Assembly: GCF_025515205.1 (NCBI RefSeq)
Contig: NZ_JAOPFX010000001.1
Location: 248,001 to 312,000 of the forward strand
DNA length: 64,000 nt
Reading direction: 5' to 3'
DNA from: Microbacterium fluvii
GTDB lineage: Bacteria; Actinomycetota; Actinomycetes; Actinomycetales; Microbacteriaceae
A program made the translations under genes and the position numbers. A model generated the notes under the pieces. It was given only the letters and a program-made list of their open reading frames with translations. It was not told the origin of the DNA and did no database searches. How positions within the stretch are numbered: the first letter of the stretch is position 1; each line of letters opens with the position of its first letter. Positions 43,206 through 55,999 of the stretch are shown in pieces.

Positions 43206-44189
43206 TCAGCCGGCGCGACGCCAACCACGGCGCGCCAGGGCCTCTGCGACGCGTGTGATTCCCGGCCTGCCGCGGCCCCGGATGTGCCCACCCGTGAGGC
43301 GCAGCACCTCCCAGCCTTCCGCGGTGAAGGCCGCATGCTTCTCGATGTCGCGCTGCCACTGCTCCCGGCTCACGCGATGCTGGTCGCCTTCGACCTCGAC
43401 CAGTACGCGCCACTGGTGGTACGCAGCATCCGCGATTCCGAGCAGGGCGCCCGCCGCGTTGCGGATCTCGACGTCGAGGTCGGGTTCGGGCATGCCCGCA
43501 GCACAGGAGTGGATGCGGTACTCCGTCTCGAGAACAGACATGCTGCCGACGCGGACGTGGTCGATCGCGGTGAGCAGCCGGCCGGTTCCTGGGCGGACTC
43601 CCAACGAGATGGCCTCCCGCAGCTGCGCGATCGTCGTGATCTGCCGCGCCGGCTCGGGTCGACCCCGCTCGCCACGTGGGATGCGCACGAGCTCGTCGCC
43701 GAGGCGGATGAGATCGAGCACGTCGCAGTCGCTGCCGAGCGCTGCCCAGGCCGCGGCTGCATCGAGCACCGGAAGCGACTGCGCACTCGTGACACGGGCG
43801 AAGGGCTCGAGAAGCTTTCGGCCCCGCACGCCGCGAGCGCGCGGGGCGCGGCGGGGATCGACGACCCCCACCTCGAGGTCGGCGCCGTGACCGAGCGCGG
43901 TGGCTCCGTGGATGACGACCGCCGTACGTCCGATGAAGAACGCATGATGCGCCATCACCAGCCTGTAGGTGTGCGCGTCGCGCAGAACTCTCTCGCGCAG
44001 CGCCCGGTCGTGGGCGCCGGGCGCATCTTCGGAAGGAGACTCCTCCTTCTTCACGCGGCGCACGCCGTGGAAGGGCTGCTCCAGATCCTTCGCTGCGAGC
44101 CGAGAACCCGTGACGCCGAGTGCGCGGGCGGCGGCGGAGGTGAACTCACCGCCCAGCGCAGCGGGGAGGGGGATCGGTGGAACCGGCAT
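43206..44189 (-). CDS. DUF559 (Vsr-like endonuclease fold) protein with AbiEi-like N-terminus
   Basis: The last ~110 of 327 residues match DUF559, a PD-(D/E)XK nuclease fold related to very-short-patch repair: VLVEVEGDQHRVSREQWQRD, EKHAAFTAEGWEVLRLTGGHI. The N-terminal part (FTSAAARALGVTGSRLAAKD, HGATALGHGADLE) resembles the transcription-regulator-like half of AbiEi antitoxins. Such proteins are frequent in Microbacteriaceae and their role is unknown. The ATG at MPVPPI is uncertain. A GTG two codons upstream is possible, and the longer frame runs into the repeat array. The gene is bracketed by two arrays of the 41-bp-spaced dyads. Confidence 0.72.
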   Translation of the reverse strand: MPVPPIPLPAALGGEFTSAAARALGVTGSRLAAKDLEQPFHGVRRVKKEESPSEDAPGAHDRALRERVLRDAHTYRLVMAHHAFFIGRTAVVIHGATALGHGADLEVGVVDPRRAPRARGVRGRKLLEPFARVTSAQSLPVLDAAAAWAALGSDCDVLDLIRLGDELVRIPRGERGRPEPARQITTIAQLREAISLGVRPGTGRLLTAIDHVRVGSMSVLETEYRIHSCAAGMPEPDLDVEIRNAAGALLGIADAAYHQWRVLVEVEGDQHRVSREQWQRDIEKHAAFTAEGWEVLRLTGGHIRGRGRPGITRVAEALARRGWRRAG

Positions 44190-44334
44190 CTCCACACGAT
44201 GCCGCGCTCGCGGGTCGCTCGGCGCCGCGCAAGCGGATCGGGGGACAGTTCGCGGTCGACCCGAGTCAGGGGAGGAGTCTCCCGCGGTCGTGACCTGCCG
44301 ACTCGGGCAGGGGCAGCATCCGTTCTCTTCCGCC

Positions 44335-44566
44335 AGGTGTGCCACATGGCGGGCTCGACCTACCCTGAGGTCCTCATGTGTGCCACATGGTCGAGTAGGC
44401 GGGAGGGCGCTCTCGCGCCAGGTGTGCCACATGGCGGGCTCGACCTACCCTGAGGTCCTCATGTGTGCCACGTGGTCGAGCAGGGCGGGAGGGCGCTCTC
44501 GCGCCAGGTGTGCCACATGGCGGGCTCGACCTACCCTGAGGTCCTCATGTGTGCCACATGGACAGA
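44335..44566. repeat. Array of three 41-bp-spaced dyad pairs, 85-86-bp period
   Basis: Three near-identical units start at 44335, 44420 and 44506. Each has GGTGTGCCACATGG, CGGGCTCGACCTACCCTGAG..., CATGTGTGCCACATGG (or ...CACGTGG) and a GGCGGGAGGGCGCTCTCGCG link. Centres are 44340/44381, 44425/44466 and 44511/44552, again 41 bp. With the terminator at 44631 it fills the 482-bp gap between the DUF559 gene and livF. Confidence 0.9.
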
Positions 44567-44630
44567 AAGACCAGGTAAGCAGAAGACAGAAAGACCAGAA
44601 GAAGGGAAGCCCCGGGGCAGCAACGACGAA

Positions 44631-44657
44631 GGGGCGGATGCCGCAGCATCCGCCCCC
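44631..44657 (-). terminator. liv operon terminator
   Basis: On the minus strand GGGGGCGGATGC, a TGCG loop and GCATCCGCCCC are followed by TTCGTCG. It lies 15 bp after the livF stop and shares the GGATGC-TGCG-GCATCC core. Confidence 0.85.
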
Positions 44658-44671
44658 GAAAACCGCCGGCG

Positions 44672-45432
<761 letters not shown>

Positions 45433-45436
<4 letters not shown>

Positions 45437-46440
45437 TTGGTCTCCTCCTCGCCGGAAGCAGCGCCCTCGCCGGAGTCGGCACGCGCCTCCTCGGCCTCGA
45501 CGGCCGCGTTCAGCTCCTGCGCCGTCTCGACGAGCTCGGCCGCCTCGGCGGTCAGCTCGCCCTCGTAGCGGCCGGTCACGACGCCGAGGTCGACGTCCTG
45601 GTGCGCGCCGAGGTACGCGTCGATCACGGCCTGCTCGCGCATCACCGAGTCGGGCGGGCCCTCGGCCACGACCTTGCCCTCGGCCATCACGACGACCCAG
45701 TCGGCGATGTGGCGCACCATGTGCATGTCGTGCTCGACGAACACGACCGTCATGCCGAGGTCCTTGAGGTCGAGGATGTGGTCGAGCAGCGACTGCGTCA
45801 GGGCCGGGTTGACGCCGGCCATCGGCTCGTCGAGCATCACGAGGGTCGGGTCGCTCATCAGCGCGCGCGCCATCTCGAGGAGCTTGCGCTGACCGCCAGA
45901 CAGCGACGCGGCGAAGTCCTGCTCCTTGGCGTCGAGCTTGAAGCGGGCGAGCAGATCGCGCGCCTTGTCTTCGATCTCGCGCTCCTGCTTGTTCCACGTG
46001 AACGGCAGGATGCTGCTCCAGATGCTCTCGCCGGTCTGCTTGGGCGCGCCGAGCTTCATGTTCTCGAGCACCGTGAGAAGGCCCAGCGACTTGGTCAGCT
46101 GAAACGTGCGCACCTGGCCCATGCGGGCCGTCTTGTAGGCGGGGATGCCCGACAGGTTCGTGCCGTCGAACGACCACGACCCCGTGTTGGGCTTGTCGAA
46201 GCCGGTGAGCAGGTTGAACAGCGTCGTCTTGCCGGCGCCGTTGGGTCCGATGAGCGCCGTGATGGCGCCCCGCGGGATCTCGAGGTGCTCGACGTCGACG
46301 GCCGTCAGGCCGCCGAAGACGCGCTTCACATCGTCGATGACGATGATCGGGTCGACCTTCTCGACACCGGGGCGGATCTCGCCCTTGTGCAGACCGGTCG
46401 CCTTCGGACGGGGGGTCGGGGGCACGACGTCAGCGGACAA
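45433..46440 (-). CDS. livG: HAAT-type ABC transporter ATP-binding protein LivG
   Basis: This is the other ATPase of the importer, 335 residues. It has Walker A ALIGPNGAGKTTLFNLLTG, GQVRTFQLTKSLGLLTVLEN, signature LSGGQRKLLEMARALM, Walker B LVMLDEPMAGVNP and VVFVEHDMHMV. A 60-residue acidic tail (ELTAEAAELVETAQELNAA...) exceeds the usual length. It starts at TTG, which has AGGAG 7 nt upstream and lies 11 bp inside livM. Confidence 0.93.
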
Positions 46441-47410
46441 AGGTCAGCTCCTTCTTGCTACCGAGGATGCCCTGCGGGCGGAAGATCACCAGCAGCATCA
46501 GCGCGACGCCCACCAGCACGAACACGAGCATCTGGCTCTGCTCCACCGTGAGGAAGGGCAGCCAGCCGGCGTTGACCATGGCCGGCAGCAGGTTCGAGAG
46601 GAACGCGCGCACCATCCAGAACAGCACGGCGCCCAGCACCGGGCCGAAGATGGTCGCCGCGCCGCCGAGCAGCAGGGCCGTCCACACATAGAACGTCTGC
46701 GACGTGACGTAGACGTTCGGGTTGACGTTGGTGCCCATCGCGGTGACGATGCCGCCCATCGCGATGATCACGCCGCCGACGATGAGGGCCTGCATCTTGA
46801 ACGAGAACACGTTCTTGCCGAGCGAGCGGACCGCATCCTCGTCTTCGCGGATGCCGCGGATCACGCGGCCCCACGGGCTGCGCATGAGCAGCCACACGAC
46901 GAGCATGACGATCGCGATCGTGATCGTGCCGACGATGATGACCCACCACTGGTCGGACTGGTAGGTCCACGGTCCGAAGCCCCACTTGCCCGGGGGCAGC
47001 GGGTTGCTCGCCCGGAAGCCGGCCTGGAAGCCCGAGAGGCCGTCGGCCGAGCCGGTGATCTCACGGCCCTTCGAGGTGAGGAAGATCAGTCGCAGCACCT
47101 CGGCGGCGGCGATCGTGACGATCGCCAGGTAGTCGCCGCGGAGGCGCAGCGTCGGGATGCCGAGGATGAGGGCGAACGCGACCGCGGCCACCAAGCCCAC
47201 GAGAGCTGCCACCGGCCAGGCAAGGCCGAAGGTGAGGATCGAGATCGCGAAGCCGTAGGCGCCGATGGCCATGAAGCCGGCGACGCCCATGTTGAGCAGG
47301 CCCGCGAAGCCGAAGTGCACCGACAGGCCGATCGCGGCCAGGACGTAGCCCAGGGTCGCCGGGGCGAGGATCTGGGCGAGGGTGTTGTTGAGAATCTGCA
47401 GCCAGTTCAT
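46430..47410 (-). CDS. livM: HAAT-type ABC transporter permease LivM
   Basis: Membrane subunit of the importer, 326 residues with about nine helices. Typical stretches are LAAIGLSVHFGFAGLLNMGVAGFMAIGAY, LRLRGDYLAIVTIAAAEVLRL, the cytosolic coupling part GRVIRGIREDEDAVRSLGKN, and FYVWTALLLGGAATIFGPVLGAV. It ends IFRPQGILGSKKEL like its family. ATG start, 7 bp after livH. Confidence 0.94.
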   Translation of the reverse strand: MNWLQILNNTLAQILAPATLGYVLAAIGLSVHFGFAGLLNMGVAGFMAIGAYGFAISILTFGLAWPVAALVGLVAAVAFALILGIPTLRLRGDYLAIVTIAAAEVLRLIFLTSKGREITGSADGLSGFQAGFRASNPLPPGKWGFGPWTYQSDQWWVIIVGTITIAIVMLVVWLLMRSPWGRVIRGIREDEDAVRSLGKNVFSFKMQALIVGGVIIAMGGIVTAMGTNVNPNVYVTSQTFYVWTALLLGGAATIFGPVLGAVLFWMVRAFLSNLLPAMVNAGWLPFLTVEQSQMLVFVLVGVALMLLVIFRPQGILGSKKELTFVR

Positions 47411-47417
47411 GTCTCGC

Positions 47418-48737
47418 CTATCCGATGCGCTCTCGGCGTCCGAGGATGCCCTGCGGACGGAACAGGAGGATGACGATCAGCACGACCAGCGCGCCGACGT
47501 ACTTGAGGTCGGAGGGGATCCACAGGGTCGAGACCTCGACCAGAAGACCCACGATGATCGAGCCGACGAGGGCTCCGAACGCCGTTCCGAGCCCGCCGAG
47601 GGTGACCGCGGCGAAGATGAGCAGCAGGATGCTGGTGCCCATGTCCCACTTGATGCCGGGGCGGAAGTAGGCCCAGAGCACACCGGACAGACCCGCCAGG
47701 GCCGCCGCGACGATCCACACGACCCGCACGACCGCGTCGACGTCGATGCCGCTCGCCGCTGCCAGCGACGGGTTGTCGCTGACGGCGCGGGTGGCGCGGC
47801 CGATGCGGGTGCGCATGAGCCACCAGGCGAAGATGAGGATCACGAGGATCGAGACGCCCATGCTCACCACGTCGGTGATCGTGAGGCGGATCGGTCCGAG
47901 GCCGGGGATCACGGTCGAGACCGCCCCAGGCAGCTGCTCCGTGCCGCCGCCGATGAACATCTGGTAGAGGTAGCGCAGCGCCAGCGACAGGCCGATCGAG
48001 ACGATCATGAGCTGGACCGTGCCGAGCCCCTTGCGTCTCAGCGGCCGCCAGAGGCCGGCATCCATTCCCCACCCGAACAGGGCCGAGACCACCACCGCCA
48101 AGACGATCGCGATCCAGATGTTCAGGTGCAGGGTCGTCGAGAACAGCAGCGCGGCCAGGGCGCCGAAGGTCACCATCTCGCCGTGCGCGAAGTTCGACAG
48201 GCCCGTCGTGCCGAACACGAGCGAGAGGCCGATGGCGGCGAGGGCCAGCATGAGGCCGAAGTTCAGGCCGTTGACCGCTCGTGAGACGAACTGGTCCCAG
48301 AAGCTCGCGGTCTGCCGTTCTGCCGCCGCGAGGGTGAAGTTGCGCGTGACGGTGCTCGTCGCGCCGAACTCCACCTCCTGCGTGAACTCGAAGCCCTCGG
48401 GGGCGGTCACCCCTGCCGGCAGGCTCGACTGCACGAGCTCGACGGTCCAGGTGCCCTCCTTGGTGGGCACGGGAACCCGCCAGCTGCCGTTCTCGGCGGT
48501 GGTCGCCTGGCCGGTGTAGTCGTCGCCGGTGACGACGATGGTCGCCCCCGCGATCGGCTCGCCGGCCGACTTCACATTGCCGGCGATGGCGTAGGGAAAG
48601 TCTTCTGGGTCCTCGCTGGCCGCGGATGCCGGAGCGGCGAAGCCGAACAGCAGCGCGAGGGCGAACAGCCCGGCGATCACGGACGCGAACGCACGCGAGG
48701 GAACTCTGTCAGCGAGCGATGGTCGGGTGATCGCCAC
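47418..48737 (-). CDS. livH: HAAT-type ABC transporter permease LivH with extracytoplasmic Ig-like domain
   Basis: This is the second membrane subunit, 439 residues, with an added N-terminus. A signal peptide (about 1-38, ending PASAA) is followed by a carboxypeptidase-regulatory-like beta domain (IAGNVKSAGEPIAGATIVVT, ENGSWRVPVPTKEGTWTVEL) of about 90 residues. The LivH body comes after it: GLNFGLMLALAAIGLSLVFGTTGLSNFAHGEMV, the coupling region RTRIGRATRAVSDNPSLAAASGI, and GLGTAFGALVGSIIVGL. The fused outer domain may dock the binding protein or the wall. The GTG chosen has GGAGG 5 nt upstream; another GTG two codons earlier overlaps that site. Confidence 0.92.
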   Translation of the reverse strand: MAITRPSLADRVPSRAFASVIAGLFALALLFGFAAPASAASEDPEDFPYAIAGNVKSAGEPIAGATIVVTGDDYTGQATTAENGSWRVPVPTKEGTWTVELVQSSLPAGVTAPEGFEFTQEVEFGATSTVTRNFTLAAAERQTASFWDQFVSRAVNGLNFGLMLALAAIGLSLVFGTTGLSNFAHGEMVTFGALAALLFSTTLHLNIWIAIVLAVVVSALFGWGMDAGLWRPLRRKGLGTVQLMIVSIGLSLALRYLYQMFIGGGTEQLPGAVSTVIPGLGPIRLTITDVVSMGVSILVILIFAWWLMRTRIGRATRAVSDNPSLAAASGIDVDAVVRVVWIVAAALAGLSGVLWAYFRPGIKWDMGTSILLLIFAAVTLGGLGTAFGALVGSIIVGLLVEVSTLWIPSDLKYVGALVVLIVILLFRPQGILGRRERIG

Positions 48738-48811
48738 TGGCACCTCCTTAGTGGGTGGTCGGCGCCGCGGAACCCGGAGGTGGCCTCGGCGACACCTGAC
48801 CGTACCCAGCG

Positions 48812-48840
48812 ATTGTTGCCTGTGTGTTTCCTGACCGCAA
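48812..48840 (-). promoter_or_regulatory. Possible livHMGF promoter
   Basis: On the minus strand TTGCGG and AACAAT are 17 bp apart, giving a leader of about 70 nt before livH. The -10 is a weak match. Confidence 0.35.
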
Positions 48841-48890
48841 CCGACGCGCGCACGCAGCGGTCACCGGAATGAAACCGTGATCTGGCGACT

Positions 48891-50429
<1,539 letters not shown>

Positions 50430-50436
50430 GACGGTT

Positions 50437-50636
50437 CGTTTCGTCTCGCTGCGCTCGCTCAACGCCCGGTGGGTGGCGGGCCAGTTCCGGGCGCCCCGCG
50501 AGGAGCGCAGCGACGAGACGAAACGGGGTGCTGTGCCGTTCCGGGCGCCCCGCGAGGAGCGCAGCGACGAGACGAAAAGGGGTGCTGTGCCGTTCCGGGC
50601 GTTGAGCGAGGAGCGCAGCGACGAGACGAAACGGGG
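50437..50636. repeat. GTTTCGTCTCG repeats, with a 54-bp tandem array
   Basis: One direct 33-bp copy (50437-50469) faces three inverted copies starting at 50487, 50541 and 50595, which are exactly 54 bp apart and nearly identical. Each of the three ends GCAGCGACGAGACGAAA. The array runs from just after the guaB stop to the stop of the convergent oxidase gene and fills that gap. Confidence 0.9.
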
Positions 50637-51761
50637 TCAGGGCAGCCGGAACGCCGGAGCGGCCTGCGCCGTCGGATCCAGCGCGAGATCGGCCAGCACC
50701 GCACCGACCCCCGGCGCGAACTTGAACCCCTGACCCGAGAACCCCGCCCCCACCACGACCCGCCCGACCCGGTCGAGCACGAAGGCCTCGGTCGGGGTGG
50801 TCGTGTAGGTGCAGCTGATCGGCACGGCGGTGGCGGCATCCAATCCGGGGAACCACTCCCGCACATACTCGGCGAGTTCGGCCTGCCGCACCGGGGTGAA
50901 GCGGCGGGCGTCGGGGTCGACCTCGTCGCCGACGCAGTGGAAGCCCACCTTGACCCCCTCGCCGGGCGTCGGCATGCCATAGACGTTCGCCGGCCACGTG
51001 CCGGGCTCGACGAAGTGGTTGAACGACGGCCACGGCAGCGCCGGGTCGCGCGGGGCGAAATGCGCGGGGCTCTCTTCGGTGACCCGCAGCGGAGGCAGGC
51101 GGATGCCGCCCAGCACCCCCTCCGACCACGCACCCACCGTCACGACCACGACGTCTGCCCGCAGCGCCCCCGCCGGCGTGTGCAGGGTGACGCCGTCGGC
51201 GTCCTGCTCGACGGCGGTGACGGGGGAGTCCCACCGCACCTCGCCGCCGGCCGCGACCACCCGGCGCTCGAGCTCCCGCAGCGCCGCGGCCGCCCGTGCG
51301 ACACCCGCGTCGGGCGAGTACAGCACCGTGTCGTCGAACCGCATGCCGGGCCAGCGCCGCTGCGCCTCGGCGGCGTCGAGCAGCTCGGCCGGGATGCCTC
51401 GGTCGCCGAGCGCCTCCGCGATGTCGGCGAGCCCGATGCCGACGCTGCCGAGGGCGGCGCCCGAGCCGTGCGAGACGAGGCCGTGCAGCCGCAGCAGCGG
51501 CTCGCCGTCGACCTCGCCGAGGGCGTCCCAGCCCTCGCGGGCGCGGGCGAGCAGGTCGAGGTAGTGCGCGTCGGCGTAGGCGTTGTTGAAGTTGCGGGTC
51601 TCGCCGTGCGAGGCGCCGCGGGTGTGGCCTCGGGCGAAGCGCTCCAGCACGATGGGCCGCTCGCCGCGGCGGGTGAGCGCCCAGGCCGTCGACATCCCCA
51701 TGATCCCGCCCCCCACCACGACGATGCGCCTCGACGTCCGCGTCGGCGATCCAGGTGGCAC
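50637..51761 (-). CDS. FAD-dependent amine/amino-acid oxidase of the DAO (sarcosine oxidase-like) family
   Basis: This flavoprotein of 374 residues belongs to the DAO fold group with monomeric sarcosine oxidase and N-methyltryptophan oxidase. It has the FAD-binding RIVVVGGGIMGMSTAWALTRRG at the N-terminus, FARGHTRGASHGETR, the FAD strand VVVVTVGAWSEGVL, and the C-terminal VVVGAGFSGQGFKFAPGVG. The substrate is probably a secondary amine, which is inference from the family. The GTG chosen has GGAGGG 8 nt upstream; start and ribosome site lie in the left half of a dyad-repeat pair. It runs against guaB. Confidence 0.85.
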   Translation of the reverse strand: MPPGSPTRTSRRIVVVGGGIMGMSTAWALTRRGERPIVLERFARGHTRGASHGETRNFNNAYADAHYLDLLARAREGWDALGEVDGEPLLRLHGLVSHGSGAALGSVGIGLADIAEALGDRGIPAELLDAAEAQRRWPGMRFDDTVLYSPDAGVARAAAALRELERRVVAAGGEVRWDSPVTAVEQDADGVTLHTPAGALRADVVVVTVGAWSEGVLGGIRLPPLRVTEESPAHFAPRDPALPWPSFNHFVEPGTWPANVYGMPTPGEGVKVGFHCVGDEVDPDARRFTPVRQAELAEYVREWFPGLDAATAVPISCTYTTTPTEAFVLDRVGRVVVGAGFSGQGFKFAPGVGAVLADLALDPTAQAAPAFRLP

Positions 51762-51808
51762 ACCTGGGGCCCTCCGTCGGGGTCGAGGCCGCGATGTGTG
51801 CCACATGG
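51751..51808. repeat. 41-bp-spaced dyad pair overlapping a gene start
   Basis: CCAGGTG-GCA-CACCTGG (GCA centre 51758) and ATGTGTGCCACATGG (TGC centre 51799) are 41 bp apart. In the left motif both arms carry the same T-to-G change, so the dyad stays perfect. The left motif contains the GTG start of the oxidase gene. Confidence 0.85.
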
Positions 51809-51913
51809 TGGGGCTCCTCTCGGCCGGGGTGACAGCATCCATTCTGGCGCCCCGCAGATGCCGGCGGTGCGGCGCCGATTCGGCGCTCAGGGCACCGCGA
51901 GTAGGCTGGGACG

Positions 51914-53038
51914 GTGAGCATGGAGATCGAGCTCGGTCGCGCCAAGCGCGCCCGCCGGGCCTACGCCTTCGACGACATCGCGGTCGTGCCCTCGCGGCGC
52001 ACGCGCAACCCCGAGGACGTCTCGACGGGGTGGTCGATCGACGCGTTCGGGTTCGACATCCCGGTGCTGGGCGCCCCCATGGACTCGGTCATGAGCCCGC
52101 AGACCGCGATCATGCTCGGCCAGCTCGGCGGCCTCGGCGTGCTCGACCTCGAGGGCCTGTGGACGCGCTACGACGACCCCGAGCCGCTGCTGGCCGAGAT
52201 CGCGTCGCTGGCGGATGCCGACGCCACCCGCCGCATGCAGGAGCTCTACGCCGAGCCCATCAAGCCCGAGCTGGTGCGCGACCGGCTCGCCGAGATCCGC
52301 GCGGCGGGCGTCACCGTCGCCGGCGCCCTCACGCCGCAGCGCACTCAGGAGCTCTACGAGACCGTCGTGGCCGCGGGCGTCGACCTCTTCGTCATCCGCG
52401 GCACGACCGTGTCGGCCGAGCACGTCTCGAGCGTCGAGCAGCCGCTGAACCTCAAGAAGTTCATCTACGACCTCGACGTGCCCGTCATCGTCGGCGGCGC
52501 CTCCACCTACACCGCCGCGCTCCACCTCATGCGCACGGGGGCGGCGGGCGTGCTCGTCGGCTTCGGCGGGGGAGCGGCCTCGACGACGCGCGCGACCCTC
52601 GGCATCCACGCTCCGATGGCCACGGCCGTCGCCGACGTCGCCGGCGCCCGTCGCGACTACCTCGACGAGTCGGGCGGCCGCTACGTGCACGTCATCGCCG
52701 ACGGCGGCGTGGGAACGTCGGGCGACATCGTCAAGGCGCTCGCGATGGGTGCGGATGCTGTCATGCTCGGCGTCGCGCTGGCACGGGCCACCGACGCGCC
52801 GGGCCGCGGCTACCACTGGGGTCCGGAGGCGCACCACGCCAAGCTCCCCCGCGGCAACCGCGTGAAGGTCGACCAGGTCACGACGCTGGAGGCCGTGCTC
52901 TACGGCCCCGCGCCGATCGCCGACGGCACCGCGAACCTCATCGGGGCCCTGCGCAAGTCGATGGCCACCACCGGATACTCCGACCTCAAGGAGTTCCAGC
53001 GCGTCGAGGTCGTCGTCGCCCCCTACAGCGGCGGATGA
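51914..53038 (+). CDS. guaB3: GuaB3-family IMP dehydrogenase-related protein
   Basis: This TIM-barrel protein of 374 residues is related to IMP dehydrogenase but lacks CBS domains. It has KRARRAYAFDDIAVVPSRRT, GAPMDSVMSPQTAIM, a VIVGGASTYTAALHLMRTGA stretch, and VIADGGVGTSGDIVKALAMGADAVMLG. The catalytic-loop GxICTTR of GuaB is replaced by GFGGGAASTTRATLG, as in the actinobacterial GuaB3 group, whose activity is separate from classical GuaB. The GTG lies 6 nt after TAGGCT; an ATG two codons on is the alternative. The stop overlaps the SURF1 ATG. Confidence 0.92.
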   Translation: MSMEIELGRAKRARRAYAFDDIAVVPSRRTRNPEDVSTGWSIDAFGFDIPVLGAPMDSVMSPQTAIMLGQLGGLGVLDLEGLWTRYDDPEPLLAEIASLADADATRRMQELYAEPIKPELVRDRLAEIRAAGVTVAGALTPQRTQELYETVVAAGVDLFVIRGTTVSAEHVSSVEQPLNLKKFIYDLDVPVIVGGASTYTAALHLMRTGAAGVLVGFGGGAASTTRATLGIHAPMATAVADVAGARRDYLDESGGRYVHVIADGGVGTSGDIVKALAMGADAVMLGVALARATDAPGRGYHWGPEAHHAKLPRGNRVKVDQVTTLEAVLYGPAPIADGTANLIGALRKSMATTGYSDLKEFQRVEVVVAPYSGG

Positions 53039-53904
53039 CCCAACCCGCAGTGCCCCCCGCAGACCTCGACCCCGAGGTCTTTCCGCCGACCCTGCGCGAA
53101 GTCATGCTGCGGCCGTGGTGGATCGCGATGCTCGGGGTCTGCCTCGTCGTCGCCGGCATCTTCGCGTGGCTCGGGCAGTGGCAGCTCTCGAGCGCCATCG
53201 ACACCGACCCGCTGCCGCCGGGCACCACCGAGAGCGTCGAGCCGCTCGCCGACGTGCTCGCGCCGGGTGAGTACCTCGCCGAGCCGCTCGTGGGCCAGCG
53301 CGTCGAGGTCAGCGGCACGTGGGTCGAAGGCGACTTCATCGTGATCTCCTCGCGGTACAACGACGGCGTCGAGGGGTATTGGGTCACGGGGCAGCTGCGG
53401 GTCGACCCCGACACCGACACCGGCGCCGAAGGCCCCACGTCGGTCGCCGTCGCGATCGGGTGGGCGGCCACCGAGGCCGACGCCCAGGCCGCGGTGGATG
53501 CGTTGAATGCGCAGGCCACCGCATCCGCCGTCACGATCACGGGACGCATCATCTCGGACGAGGGTGTCGCGGTGCCGCGCGCCGACGAAGACCCGCTGAG
53601 TCTCACCCGCATGTCGCCCGCAGCCCTGCTATCGCGCTGGCACGACGTCGAGGGGCTCAACGTCTACCGCCCCTACCTCGCGTCGCAGACCGCCGACGGC
53701 GGCCTCATCGACATCGCCTCGCCCGCGCCCGATGAGGGGTCGGGCATCAACTGGCTCAACATCTTCTATGCGATCGAGTGGGCGATCTTCGCGGGTCTCG
53801 CGTTCTACATCTGGTACCGCCTGGCCAAAGACGCGTGGGAGCGCGAGCTCGAAGAGCTCGAAGAGGCATCCGCGCCGGGCGGGAGCGCCGCCGCGGGCCT
53901 TTAG
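53035..53904 (+). CDS. SURF1-family cytochrome oxidase assembly protein
   Basis: SURF1 proteins help insert haem into the cytochrome c oxidase. This 289-residue protein has the expected two membrane helices, one near 25-45 ([24 protein letters not shown]) and one near 245-265 ([21 protein letters not shown]). An extracytoplasmic domain lies between them with VEVSGTW, the GYWVTGQLR strand and VAIGWA. The order matches the family. The ATG overlaps the guaB3 stop. Its last codon TAG is part of the -10 candidate for the next gene. Confidence 0.9.
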   Translation: MTQPAVPPADLDPEVFPPTLREVMLRPWWIAMLGVCLVVAGIFAWLGQWQLSSAIDTDPLPPGTTESVEPLADVLAPGEYLAEPLVGQRVEVSGTWVEGDFIVISSRYNDGVEGYWVTGQLRVDPDTDTGAEGPTSVAVAIGWAATEADAQAAVDALNAQATASAVTITGRIISDEGVAVPRADEDPLSLTRMSPAALLSRWHDVEGLNVYRPYLASQTADGGLIDIASPAPDEGSGINWLNIFYAIEWAIFAGLAFYIWYRLAKDAWERELEELEEASAPGGSAAAGL

Positions 53905-53913
53905 ACTGGAGGC

Positions 53914-54410
53914 ATGCCCGCCCCCAAACTCGCCACGTTTCCGGCGATCCGCGGAGCGCTGAAGTTCTACCAGATCTGCTCGATCATCACGGGCGTCGGC
54001 CTGCTGCTGCTGTGCCTGGAGATGGTGCTGAAGTACACGCCGCTCGCGGTCGAGGTCTTCTTGGGCGGCTCCGGCGGATTCCTCTGGCTCGCTCCCGTCG
54101 TCGAGGGCCCCGACGGGCTCGTCTCGACCGGCGACGGCATCAACCTGTCGCTGGGCATCCTCATCGTGCACGGCTGGTTCTATGTCGTGTACCTCTTCGC
54201 CTGCTTCCGGCTGTGGTCGATGATGCGCTGGCCGTTCTGGCGCTTCCTGCTGCTGGCCTCCGGCGGCATCGTGCCCTTCGCATCCTTCTTCCTCGAGGCC
54301 CGAACCGCGCGCGACGTGCGGCGCTACCTCGACGAGCGCGAGGCGGCCGAGCTGCACTCGCGCGCCGAGCACTCGTCACTCACCCAACAGATCCCGACGG
54401 AGAACACCCG

Positions 54411-54414
<4 letters not shown>
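53914..54414 (+). CDS. DUF3817 membrane protein
   Basis: This 166-residue membrane protein matches DUF3817: [48 protein letters not shown], and [22 protein letters not shown]. Three helices are followed by a charged C-terminal tail. Function is unknown; the place between SURF1 and guaA is typical in this group. The ATG lies 6 nt after TAGACT. The stop overlaps the guaA GTG (GTGA). Confidence 0.88.
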
Positions 54415-55994
<1,580 letters not shown>

Positions 55995-55999
55995 GACCG

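Noticed and set aside
42812..44566. Regularly spaced repeats as a CRISPR array
   Set aside because: The parts between motifs are themselves repeated almost exactly, unit lengths (95 and 85-86 bp) are too long, and no cas gene is near.
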